From: DATAYF01 sp036272735
GTDB lineage: Bacteria; Chloroflexota; Ktedonobacteria; Ktedonobacterales; Ktedonobacteraceae
Direction: 5' to 3'
DNA length: 13,191 bases
Assembly (NCBI GenBank): GCA_036272735.1
Contig: DATAYF010000613.1
Location: 1-13,191, forward strand
Positions 1-6,109 of this stretch are shown piece by piece. Positions within the stretch are counted from its first letter, which is position 1. Each line of letters begins with the position of its first letter. Both the position numbers and the translations under genes were made by a program. Below the pieces are notes generated by a model that saw nothing but the letters and a program-made list of their open reading frames with translations, was not told the DNA's origin and made no database searches.

Positions 1-1341
1 AAGCACCTTCGCACTCCCCACCATAGACATCACGACCAGGCAGACAAGCACGGCCATCGCGGCAATTTTGCCCACGCGCCAGGCAAGCCTCAACTGCGCG
101 AAGGCAGGACGCGCTAAGCCCCACAGCGGCCACAGGACCACCGGCCACACAAGCCACAACCCGATCAAGTACCGCGCCTCCACACCGGGCCATGTCATCG
201 GTGCATTACTTACGACGTACCCGATGAGGGCAATCAACCCACTGAATAGAAGCAGGTAGCGAGCACACAAGCGTGCCAGTTCACGACGCGCTCCCATATC
301 TTGCGACTGTGTGCGAGCAGCACGATAGGCTGCCCATACAGCCCACGTCACCAGCAGAAAGGCCCAGGCGAACAACAACAGGTAGCCACCACCCCACGTT
401 GCATGCACCAGCGTGCACTTCAACATGTGAGCGGTGGTAGGGTCGTGTAAATCAACCTCTTCACTGACAGGGCAAAAAGGGTTGCCGGTAATCATCGGAA
501 TACTGGTAAGCGTCGTGCTCTTCAACGCGTGCACCAGCGCTGGTAATGTATATTGTAGCAGAGAATGGCTACCACCCTGTTGCAGCTTCCAGAGTATGGT
601 GAAAGAGTCTTGTCCGGGGGCAGCATACAGGTTATAAATGATGAGAGGAATTGCACCGATGCCCAGACCGAGCAAGATGCACAGGGGCGGAACAAGACGC
701 AACAGTTCGCGCCAACAGAACAGGAGCAGCAGTAGTCCAGAAGTCACAACCAGCGGCAATATCAGTGAATCGCTCCACAATCCCATGCTTACCACGAAAC
801 CCCAACCCACGTAACTAAGGAAGCGCCAACGCCACAAACGCCATGACACAAACGGGGAGGATGTTATCGCCAGGTTGCTCGCCAGCAGAAATGCAACAGC
901 ACCACAAATGAGGATTTCAGAATAACCACCATAGGCATGTAACTGGTATTCCAGCATATAGTACGAGCCAAACGCTAGCAAGCATACGATGAAGAGCGCA
1001 AAAGGTCGTGTGTATAGCGCCCGTGTGAGCAGATACATGCATCCAAGAAAGCCCAGGCTCATCAGCACGAGGCCCAGACGCAGCGAAAAAAGCGACGCAC
1101 CAAAAAGGTGGAAGAGCAGCGCGCCGACATAGGCCTGGAACACCCCCATGTAGTATTGCCCATAAAAAAAGATCGGCCATTCACCGCGATAGGCAATGTG
1201 CCGGGCCATAATCCCCATCGTACCTTCGTCGCTATTCAGCATCGGCCAGTTCTGACTGATTAACACCAGGCGCAGGCAGCACGCGACCACAATCACCCCT
1301 AACGCAACCAACCCCCACTTACCAATTTTCAAGTACTTCAT
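1..1341 (-). CDS. GT-C superfamily membrane glycosyltransferase (dolichyl-phosphate-mannose/ArnT-like), partial
   Basis: The reading frame is open from an ATG at 1341 to the left edge, 447 codons without a stop; the C-terminus is outside the window. The start is supported by GGGAG (1350-1354) 8 nt upstream. The translation begins MKYLKIGKWGLVALGV and is very hydrophobic, with a first membrane helix at about residues 8-28 and many later ones (for example about 70-90, 115-130, 170-190, 205-225, 310-330, 355-375). Just after helix 1 is SDEGTMGIMARHI, with acidic D38-E39 in the first extracytoplasmic loop. That is where GT-C enzymes (PMT, ArnT, GT39/GT83) carry their catalytic or metal-binding acidic residue. 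Such enzymes move a sugar from a polyprenyl-phosphate donor to an acceptor outside the membrane. The donor and acceptor cannot be read here. The next gene diverges from it. The GT-C class is fairly secure; a more precise name is not. Confidence 0.72.
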   Translation of the reverse strand, partial: MKYLKIGKWGLVALGVIVVACCLRLVLISQNWPMLNSDEGTMGIMARHIAYRGEWPIFFYGQYYMGVFQAYVGALLFHLFGASLFSLRLGLVLMSLGFLGCMYLLTRALYTRPFALFIVCLLAFGSYYMLEYQLHAYGGYSEILICGAVAFLLASNLAITSSPFVSWRLWRWRFLSYVGWGFVVSMGLWSDSLILPLVVTSGLLLLLFCWRELLRLVPPLCILLGLGIGAIPLIIYNLYAAPGQDSFTILWKLQQGGSHSLLQYTLPALVHALKSTTLTSIPMITGNPFCPVSEEVDLHDPTTAHMLKCTLVHATWGGGYLLLFAWAFLLVTWAVWAAYRAARTQSQDMGARRELARLCARYLLLFSGLIALIGYVVSNAPMTWPGVEARYLIGLWLVWPVVLWPLWGLARPAFAQLRLAWRVGKIAAMAVLVCLVVMSMVGSAKVL

Positions 1342-1475
1342 GTAAAATACTCCCAATCCCCGCCACTGTACATCATCTATTAAAAAGTATAGTTATTGAT
1401 GCAAGCAAAAAGGAAAGCAGCTTCCATACTTGTCGCCAAAACTTTTTCTGGCTGTCGGACGTGGGGGAATGTGTA

Positions 1476-1503
1476 TCGACAAATAGTAAAGCAGTAGTAT
1501 ACC
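1476..1503 (+). promoter_or_regulatory. possible sigma70 promoter of the small Cys-rich gene
   Basis: TCGACA (1476-1481) and TATACC (1498-1503) are separated by 16 bp and lie about 20 bp upstream of the ribosome binding site AAGGAG (1513-1518). The match to consensus is moderate. The 184-bp spacer also has to hold the promoter of the divergent glycosyltransferase, for which I see no convincing pair of boxes. Confidence 0.3.
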
Positions 1504-1525
1504 GTAATAAAGAAGGAGAAATGCT

Positions 1526-1738
1526 GTGTGTATGAGCTGTGGGTGCGGCGCACCAAACGACAAGCACGGCGATAGTCGCAATATCACGCAGGATGACCTC
1601 AACAACGCAGCTCAAGCTGCGGACATCAGTATGCAAGAAGCCGCCGACAACATCGCGGATTGCTGCGAGCAGATGAGTTCTGGCACGGCTCGCACGCAAA
1701 ATCAGCCGTCCTCTCCGCAGGATTACCCCAGTAGTTAA
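1526..1738 (+). CDS. small cysteine-rich protein, conserved-looking, function unknown
   Basis: This is a 70-residue protein beginning MCMSCGCGAPNDKHGD. The GTG at 1526 is preferred because AAGGAG (1513-1518) lies 7 nt upstream; the ATG at 1532 would be 13 nt away and the ATG at 1521 runs into a stop after four codons. Cys2, Cys5 and Cys7 form a CxxCxC cluster followed by a His, and Cys46-Cys47 form a second pair, so metal binding is possible. The middle (ITQDDLNNAAQAADISMQEA) looks helical and the tail after about residue 50 is Ser/Gln/Pro-rich and probably disordered. From memory, short proteins with a similar MCxxCGCG start and a DDL...AA segment occur in actinobacteria and relatives, without known function. 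The gene stands alone, diverging from the glycosyltransferase and converging on the SRPBCC gene, with a 51-bp palindrome between the two 3' ends. Confidence 0.68.
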   Translation: MCMSCGCGAPNDKHGDSRNITQDDLNNAAQAADISMQEAADNIADCCEQMSSGTARTQNQPSSPQDYPSS

Positions 1739-1753
1739 AACGCGTATAAATAA

Positions 1754-1804
1754 TGTATAGGTACATATTGATGGTCTACTAGACCATCAATATGTACCTA
1801 TACA
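1754..1804. terminator. 51-bp perfect palindrome between convergent genes
   Basis: Two 25-nt arms are exact reverse complements around one central base (1779). The left arm starts TGTATAGGTACATATTGATG. It begins 15 bp after the stop of the + gene and ends 14 bp before the stop of the - gene, so it could end transcription from both sides. Neither exit has a good U-tract: the + side reads CAAGATGCG and the - side TTATTTATACG. The palindrome is certain; its role as a bidirectional terminator is inferred from position. Confidence 0.6.
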
Positions 1805-1818
1805 CAAGATGCGTCTAT

Positions 1819-2286
1819 CTATAAAGTACTTGCAACGCGACGCATAAAATGATTAATCAAGCGCAACTCCGCATGGTACATGCGACTCATTACGTACGGA
1901 TAAAGGAGCTGCTCAAGCTTTTCTCGCATGTTGCGTGCAGGTTCCCAGCTCGTGGCAATCTGTAGGCGCGTACGTTGACCCTCATCGATGGGAGTCAACG
2001 TAAACGTCGTGATCATGTGAGGAGAGGTGGTTATTGTTTCTTGCAGCACCCGTCCAGGCTCAGGCTCACTTACACGCGCTCGCGCTGGACGCTCAACTCC
2101 AAAGGAGCGCGTGCGGTAGCGGATGATGGTTCCGGCTCCATAGCCTCCCTCTTCAACTTGCAGGTCGTGCAAAAACTGCGCTGGTATAACCCGTGGATGC
2201 TCGTTACGATAATCGGCCAGGACGCGATACAGTTCTTCAGGACGAGCCTCGATAACTGCTGAGGCGGCATACGATGTGCGAGGCAT
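1819..2286 (-). CDS. SRPBCC family protein (polyketide cyclase/dehydrase-like)
   Basis: A soluble 155-residue protein with the length and layout of the START/SRPBCC helix-grip fold. The N-terminal strand and helix (YAASAVIEARPEELYRVLAD) are typical of polyketide_cyc2/AHSA1-like members. Alternating strands follow at about 50-110 (GAGTIIRYRTR, RVLQETITTS, TTFTLTPIDEG, TRLQIATSW), then a long C-terminal helix at about 118-152 that would close the hydrophobic ligand pocket. The ATG at 2286 has GGAGG (2294-2298) 7 nt upstream. No catalytic residues can be assigned, and the ligand is unknown; members bind lipids, polyketides or hydrophobic small molecules. It is a single-gene unit flanked by palindromes on both sides, with no functional partner next to it. 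Confidence 0.75.
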   Translation of the reverse strand: MPRTSYAASAVIEARPEELYRVLADYRNEHPRVIPAQFLHDLQVEEGGYGAGTIIRYRTRSFGVERPARARVSEPEPGRVLQETITTSPHMITTFTLTPIDEGQRTRLQIATSWEPARNMREKLEQLLYPYVMSRMYHAELRLINHFMRRVASTL

Positions 2287-2412
2287 GGCGTTTCCTCCGT
2301 ATAATAATTCTTGCTATTTGTTTGATCATTGCTTCCTTTTCACACCATAAGCATAGCAAGAGGAATGCACAATCTGGCTGTGCATATTCGCACGATAAGA
2401 AACACAGTAAAA

Positions 2413-2460
2413 TATATAGATGAGTATTGATGGGCAAATCAATCAATACTCATCTATATA
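2413..2460. terminator. 19-bp perfect stem hairpin, upstream of the SRPBCC gene
   Basis: Arms 2413-2431 and 2442-2460 are exact reverse complements around a 10-nt loop. Read on the minus strand the stem is followed by TTTTACTG, a short U-run, so it could be the actual intrinsic terminator for transcription leaving the esterase gene, lying 50 bp beyond the next palindrome. It also sits 127 bp upstream of the SRPBCC start. Confidence 0.55.
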
Positions 2461-2480
2461 CTAATTAAGAATGCAGCAGA

Positions 2481-2531
2481 TACATAGATAAGCGTGCATG
2501 TGTCCCGGCCACATGCACGCTTATCTATGTA
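2481..2531. terminator. 22-bp perfect stem hairpin at the esterase 3' end
   Basis: Arms 2481-2502 and 2510-2531 are exact reverse complements around a 7-nt loop (TCCCGGC). It starts 8 bp after the esterase stop codon when read on the minus strand. The minus-strand exit reads TCTGCTGCATT, with no U-tract. The apex ATGTG-T-CCCGG-C-CACAT is shared with the palindrome at 3749-3805. It lies 20 bp from the previous hairpin. Confidence 0.58.
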
Positions 2532-2539
2532 CTTTTGTA

Positions 2540-3568
2540 TTAGCGAGGAGACAACCGTTCAGCCAGGTATTTCAAGCTCAACGGATAGCGGTACTCGATA
2601 GCGCTATGGGTTGCATCGAACAGTTCAAAGAACACACCAGTCACCCCGGCTTGCTGCAAGGCACGATGAAACGCCTCGGCACCTAGATCAAGATAGTACT
2701 GGTCACGCCTACCAGCATCGATGTAGATCGCCTGCATGGAGCGCAACGATTCGACATGCTGTGGCACCATGCGCACTGGGTCCCAGGCCAGCCAGCGCTC
2801 CCACACTTCAGGAATCATCTCGCCGGTATCCGCGTCAAAGGGCAGGCGCACCGTGCCATCTTGATCGGCGGAATAGCAAGCGGCCATGCAATATACGTTT
2901 AGTAGATCTTCATCACCGCTTTTCGAGAAGGACGGGCGGCTACGAAAATCCTGCCAGAAGGCGTCGAATGAACCATGATATTGATCGCGCAAGGTGCGCA
3001 CAACTGCACGAAAATCGGGCTGGTAGCAGGTTTCGAAGAGCGCATCACCAGCGTGCGTCGCCAGCCCGCCCCACAGGTCCGGGCGCAACATCGGCGTAAT
3101 CATCGACCCATAGCCGCCGCTGGACTTCCCGGCAATGCCGCGATGCTCACGCTGCGGCAATGTGCGGTAATGCGCGTCAATCCAGGGCACAATTTCGTTG
3201 CAGAGGTAGGTATGATAGCGTCCGGTCGCGGGCGAATCGACAAATTGGCTCCCACCTAGCGAGGTCCAGCAATCGACCCAGACCACAATACAAGGCGGCG
3301 CTTCATGGTGCGCGAACAACTCATCGACCAGCTCAGGAAAGTTTTTACGGAACGGCGTGCGGTTGCGCCACATATCAAGCTGGCCCGTCAAACCCTGGAT
3401 CTGGTAGACGGTCGGATAGCGACGATCCGGCTCCCTGTCGTAATCGGGCGGCAGATAGACCCACAGCGGGCGGCGGGCGGGGTCACCCAACCGATTGCCC
3501 TGTAACGCCTGGCTCTCGAACCAGTGCTCCTCGTATCGTCCCTCAAGCTCCACAGACCACGGCAGCAT
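2540..3568 (-). CDS. esterase D-family alpha/beta hydrolase (putative esterase, PF00756-like)
   Basis: A 342-residue cytoplasmic protein, MLPWSVELEGRYEEHWFESQ at the N-terminus, with no signal peptide. RRPLWVYLPPDYDR and RYPTVYQIQGLTG are the usual opening strands of the esterase D/enterochelin-esterase group. The nucleophile elbow GIAGKSSGGYGSM fits G-x-S-x-G with Ser149 as nucleophile. FDATHSAIEYRYPL supplies the late catalytic His (His321), and IDAGRRDQYY contains Asp289, a likely third triad member. The chosen ATG at 3568 has AAGGAG (3578-3583) 9 nt upstream. A TTG at 3577 gives three more residues but would abut the ribosome binding site directly. The substrate is unknown; relatives hydrolyse S-formylglutathione, siderophore esters or acyl groups on sugars. 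It is a single-gene unit with an unusual 5' leader. Confidence 0.8.
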   Translation of the reverse strand: MLPWSVELEGRYEEHWFESQALQGNRLGDPARRPLWVYLPPDYDREPDRRYPTVYQIQGLTGQLDMWRNRTPFRKNFPELVDELFAHHEAPPCIVVWVDCWTSLGGSQFVDSPATGRYHTYLCNEIVPWIDAHYRTLPQREHRGIAGKSSGGYGSMITPMLRPDLWGGLATHAGDALFETCYQPDFRAVVRTLRDQYHGSFDAFWQDFRSRPSFSKSGDEDLLNVYCMAACYSADQDGTVRLPFDADTGEMIPEVWERWLAWDPVRMVPQHVESLRSMQAIYIDAGRRDQYYLDLGAEAFHRALQQAGVTGVFFELFDATHSAIEYRYPLSLKYLAERLSPR

Positions 3569-3594
3569 AATATTCAACTCCTTAACGTTCTTAT

Positions 3595-3647
3595 TCCGAC
3601 CCCCAACGCCACTGCCGTGGCTAGCGCTACGCGCTCAGGTGGTCGGA
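3595..3647 (-). promoter_or_regulatory. candidate structured 5' leader (three-way junction) of the esterase mRNA
   Basis: Three nested stems can be drawn by eye: P1 pairs 3595-3601 with 3641-3647 (7 bp, UCCGACC/GGUCGGA), P2 pairs 3623-3627 with 3631-3635 (AGCGC-GUA-GCGCU), and P3 pairs 3608-3612 with 3617-3621 (GCCAC, loop GGCA on the RNA strand, GUGGC). The fold ends 11 nt before the AAGGAG of the esterase gene. No known riboswitch consensus was recognised. The pairings are exact; a regulatory role is inference. Confidence 0.4.
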
Positions 3648-3748
3648 TCAGTAATAAATAAACTATCACGAAACGACAACCAGTATTGCAATTGTACCGC
3701 ATCGACAATATCTTTGGATGACCAAACAACCACGCATAGCGCTGCATT

Positions 3749-3805
3749 CACTATATCGACATTGCTGTATGTGACCCGGACACATACAGCAATGTCGATA
3801 TAGTG
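3749..3805. repeat. 25-bp perfect stem palindrome, 7-nt loop
   Basis: Arms 3749-3773 and 3781-3805 are exact reverse complements around ACCCGGA. Its apex ATGTG-A-CCCGG-A-CACAT matches that of the 2481-2531 hairpin. Unlike most others in this window it is not next to the stop codon of a recognised gene: it lies 180 bp upstream of the esterase start. Neither exit has a U-tract. It could be the end signal of a lost gene or a second signal beyond the 4017-4074 palindrome. Confidence 0.55.
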
Positions 3806-3850
3806 GGAAAAGCGTGCATGCATCATCCAACAAAAGATGCTATAGTAAAA

Positions 3851-4009
3851 GTGAACAAAAAGATTGATGCTATACATCAGCGAAGGCGAGCTTCACCGCC
3901 GCCAGCGCAAAATCATGGCTCCCTCGTTCCCAACCAGAACATCCAGCCCGATCCTGCCAACAACCTGACCCTGCGCCCCAGCGGCAAGGTACGGGTGATC
4001 ATGAAGTGA
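3851..4009 (+). CDS. possible small ORF or gene remnant (low confidence)
   Basis: A + frame with a GTG at 3851 ends with TGA at 4007-4009, 7 bp before the next palindrome, the same stop-to-palindrome spacing seen for real genes here. The last 26 codons (PNQNIQPDPANNLTLRPSGK, then VRVIMK) use GC-ending codons strongly, as real genes in this window do. An extended -10 (TGCTATAGT, 3838-3846) would put transcription start at about 3851-3853, which would make the GTG leaderless; the in-frame GTG at 3803 is inside a palindrome and lacks a ribosome binding site. The opposite strand also has an open frame here ending near 3898, so the coding direction is uncertain. I do not recognise the peptide. It may be the surviving C-terminus of a decayed gene. 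Confidence 0.25.
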   Translation: MNKKIDAIHQRRRASPPPAQNHGSLVPNQNIQPDPANNLTLRPSGKVRVIMK

Positions 4010-4016
4010 CGATAAA

Positions 4017-4074
4017 AATGCACAAAATATCTGTAGAGCATGCTTAAGCATGCTCTACAGATATTTTGTGCATT
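4017..4074. terminator. 58-bp perfect palindrome without loop at the ABC-F 3' end
   Basis: Two 29-nt arms meet at 4045/4046 with no unpaired base (AGCATGCTTAAGCATGCT at the centre). It overlaps the ABC-F stop codon (4073-4075) by two bases. On the minus strand the exit reads TTTTATCG and with the arm end gives five consecutive U, so here a normal intrinsic terminator for ABC-F is plausible. On the + strand it follows the possible small ORF by 7 bp with no U-tract. Confidence 0.65.
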
Positions 4075-5713
4075 AAAAACCAAAGTTTGTTTTTTTCGCA
4101 TAGTAGGCGTAATTTCCAGCATAGGTCTGGATGCTGCCACCAGGCCCAATCTCGACAATCTTTGTCGCGAGCTTATCCAGAAAGTAACGGTCGTGCGAAA
4201 CCATCAACAATGTGCCCTCGAATTGCTGCAACGCCTCCTCCAGTACCTCAACCGAGGGAATATCAAGGTTGTTGGTTGGCTCGTCCAGCAGCAAGAAATT
4301 TGCTTCAGTCAGCATCAGGCGCGCAATCTGTAGACGGCTTTTTTCGCCACCACTCAAATTGCGAATATTAGTATGCATATCGCGGTACGAGAAAAGCAGG
4401 CGATGCAGCAGCGCCACGGCATGAGATTCCGTCATCTGCTTTAAACGCGTGACAAATTCGAGCGGCGTGCGCTCGTGAGGCAGCGTCTCCTGCTCTTGCG
4501 AATAGTAACCAACCACAGCACTCGGACCAATCTTGATGGTTCCCTGGTCGGGTGGCACGAGGTCGAGTAACGTCTTGAGCAGCGTTGTTTTGCCGCTCCC
4601 ATTGTCGCCGACGATGCCGACGCGTTCACCATACATGATGGTCAGGTCAAACGGTTGAAAGAGTACACGCGTGCCAATAGATGCGCTCAAGCCCTGCACT
4701 TCTAGCACCTTACGGCTGCTACGCTCAGGGTCCATTTTCAGCTTGAGTTTGGCGCGCTCCATCACCGGACGCTGCAAAAGGTGCTCTTTGATACGCTCGA
4801 CGCGCTTCTCCATGCTATGCATACGACCAGCAAATTTATCGTTGAGCTTTGCCCACTCGCGCAAACGTTGCAGGCTCGCTTCCAGGCGTTTCAACTCGTC
4901 CTTCTGCGTCATATAGTGCTCGTAGCGCTGCTGAAGCCGAAGCTGGCGCTCATCGACATAATAACTATAGTTGCCATGATAGCTATCGATGGCTCCATCC
5001 TCTAGCAAAAAGATTTTATTGACGCAGCGATCAAGCAGGTGCCGATCATGCGAAATCAGCAGCACCGTGCCAGGATAGTCACGAATATAGGCTTCTAACC
5101 AGGCTTTAGCCTGCATATCCAGGTGATTATCCGGCTCGTCGAGCAGCAGCAAGTCGGGCGTCTGCACAAGCAGGCGCGCTAAATTGACCAGCTTCTTCTC
5201 GCCACCGCTTAATGAGCCTACCGTTTGTTGATAGGAGGTAGCTGAGAAGCCGAGGCCACTTAACACCGTCCTGGCTTTATGCTCTACCAGGTAGCCACCC
5301 ATAGCCTCAAAACGCTCCTGCGCCTCACCGTAGGCCGCTAAAACCTGCTCCATAGCATCGGGATCAACCGAGATCAAAGGATCGGCCATACGCGCTTCCA
5401 ACGTATGCAGATGGGCCAACAGCGCACCAAACTCCGCCGATACTTCGGTGACTACGTCAAAAACGGGACGCGAGAAGAAGCTGGTGGGCACTTCTTGTGA
5501 AAGATAGCCAATGCTGAGCTTACGTTTGCGGGCAATCGTGCCCTCCGTTGGATCATCCAGGCCAGCCATCAGCTTCAGCAGGGTGGATTTCCCACAGCCG
5601 TTTTCACCGATCAGGCCAATGCGTTCGCCAGTGATGATCTCTACATCGATCTGGTCAAAAACAGCGTTGCCGCCATAATCTTTACTAACCTGCGCGAAAT
5701 TTACCAGTAACAT
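4073..5713 (-). CDS. ABC-F family ATPase (ribosome-acting, antibiotic-resistance-like)
   Basis: A 546-residue soluble protein with two ABC ATPase domains and no membrane segment, as in the ABC-F family that binds the ribosomal E site. Domain 1 has Walker A GENGCGKST (36-44), signature LSGGE (168-172), Walker B LLLLDEPDNHLD (188-199) and switch SHDR (221-224). The linker at about 250-330 is charged and helical, the place of the P-site tRNA interaction motif. Domain 2 has GDNGSGKTT (369-377), LSGGE (453-457), LLLDEPTNNLD (474-484) and SHDR (506-509). The C-terminus ends at NFGF without a long extension. The ATG at 5713 has AAGGA (5721-5725) 7 nt upstream; an in-frame TTG at 5860 has no ribosome binding site. 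Odd point: DEPDNHLD in domain 1 where DEPTNHLD is usual. The long attenuator-like leader favours an inducible resistance factor over a housekeeping member; the drug class is not readable. Confidence 0.88.
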   Translation of the reverse strand: MLLVNFAQVSKDYGGNAVFDQIDVEIITGERIGLIGENGCGKSTLLKLMAGLDDPTEGTIARKRKLSIGYLSQEVPTSFFSRPVFDVVTEVSAEFGALLAHLHTLEARMADPLISVDPDAMEQVLAAYGEAQERFEAMGGYLVEHKARTVLSGLGFSATSYQQTVGSLSGGEKKLVNLARLLVQTPDLLLLDEPDNHLDMQAKAWLEAYIRDYPGTVLLISHDRHLLDRCVNKIFLLEDGAIDSYHGNYSYYVDERQLRLQQRYEHYMTQKDELKRLEASLQRLREWAKLNDKFAGRMHSMEKRVERIKEHLLQRPVMERAKLKLKMDPERSSRKVLEVQGLSASIGTRVLFQPFDLTIMYGERVGIVGDNGSGKTTLLKTLLDLVPPDQGTIKIGPSAVVGYYSQEQETLPHERTPLEFVTRLKQMTESHAVALLHRLLFSYRDMHTNIRNLSGGEKSRLQIARLMLTEANFLLLDEPTNNLDIPSVEVLEEALQQFEGTLLMVSHDRYFLDKLATKIVEIGPGGSIQTYAGNYAYYAKKTNFGF

Positions 5714-5865
5714 GCCTTCTTCCTTTTCTAAGCAAACAGACATACAGACGAGAAAATCAAAGCGATGCGTGAATGCCTGGCCGCATAGCGGCAGAAAAGA
5801 AGTGGCAAATTGAGAATCAAAACCAGGATGGGAAAGGTGGGCAGAAGGAGAGCACAACAATGCGG

Positions 5866-5902
5866 AATAAAACTAGCACGTGTAGGAGAACACGCATGCT
5901 AG
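5866..5902 (-). terminator. intrinsic terminator inside the ABC-F leader (attenuator)
   Basis: On the minus strand CTAGCA (5902-5897), a 2-nt bulge, and CGTG (5894-5891) pair with CACG (5882-5879) and TGCTAG (5878-5873) around an 8-nt loop. TTTTATT (5872-5866) follows directly. It lies about 150 nt upstream of the ABC-F start and downstream of its promoter, so it would stop leader transcription unless overridden. Confidence 0.6.
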
Positions 5903-5926
5903 CGTAGCAGCATTGGCACCACTTTC

Positions 5927-5961
5927 CGCCGCATAAGCAAATGTGCCAGGCTTATGCGGCG
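5927..5961 (-). promoter_or_regulatory. 12-bp leader hairpin overlapping the leader ORF stop
   Basis: Arms 5950-5961 and 5927-5938 are exact reverse complements (CGCCGCATAAGC / GCTTATGCGGCG) around an 11-nt loop. The stop codon of the leader ORF lies in the upstream arm, so a ribosome there would open it. The loop hexamer UGGCAC (complement of 5943-5948) can also pair with GUGCCA (complement of 5914-5919) just 3' of the stem. No U-tract follows. Confidence 0.5.
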
Positions 5962-6053
5962 CACACATGTGTGATGCGCTTATAGGGGTAGTGAGCAATA
6001 ATGATCTGGTTGATGCTTTTCTGATCAAACAGATACGTTTCAGGTAAACACAT
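5952..6053 (-). CDS. candidate 33-codon leader peptide of the ABC-F gene
   Basis: An ATG at 6053 lies within a few bases of the start predicted from the -10 at 6061-6066, so the message would be nearly leaderless; no ribosome binding site is seen. The peptide runs from MCLPETYLFDQK to KRITHVCAA and stops with TAA at 5952-5954, inside the first arm of the 12-bp hairpin. The arrangement is that of a ribosome-sensing leader peptide for a drug-inducible gene. The same frame stays open upstream across the promoter, so openness alone is weak evidence. The role comes from position only. Confidence 0.35.
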   Translation of the reverse strand: MCLPETYLFDQKSINQIIIAHYPYKRITHVCAA

Positions 6054-6060
6054 GCTTGAA

Positions 6061-6089
6061 ATATTACCATGCCTTGTACACGTTGTCAA
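6061..6089 (-). promoter_or_regulatory. sigma70 promoter of the ABC-F transcript
   Basis: On the minus strand TTGACA (6089-6084) and TAATAT (6066-6061) are separated by exactly 17 bp. It begins 21 bp beyond the IclR stop codon. It predicts a leader of about 340 nt before the ABC-F start, unusually long for this window. Confidence 0.68.
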
Positions 6090-6109
6090 CGGCTTGCTCA
6101 GCTTACAAC

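Larger units (their letters stand above)
3569..4072. other. 504-bp intergenic region between esterase and ABC-F genes
   Basis: No secure gene lies here. From left to right it holds the esterase ribosome binding site, a predicted three-stem leader structure (3595-3647), about 100 bp of AT-richer DNA likely to contain the esterase promoter (no clear boxes found), the 3749-3805 palindrome, a segment with a possible small ORF, and most of the 4017-4074 palindrome. Confidence 0.6.

Noticed and set aside
3595..3647. Hammerhead ribozyme in the esterase leader
   Set aside because: Three stems are present but the conserved CUGANGA and GAAA core sequences are missing.
1754..4074. CRISPR array or repeated mobile element made of the palindromes
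   Set aside because: The palindromes differ in sequence and spacing, show no target duplication and carry no transposase.
5714..5860. N-terminal extension of the ABC-F protein from an upstream in-frame TTG
   Set aside because: No ribosome binding site at 5860, whereas 5713 has one at ideal spacing and starts where ABC-F proteins start.
5873..6070. 65-codon minus frame starting at 6070 in the ABC-F leader
   Set aside because: Its start lies between the -35 and -10 boxes, upstream of the predicted transcription start.
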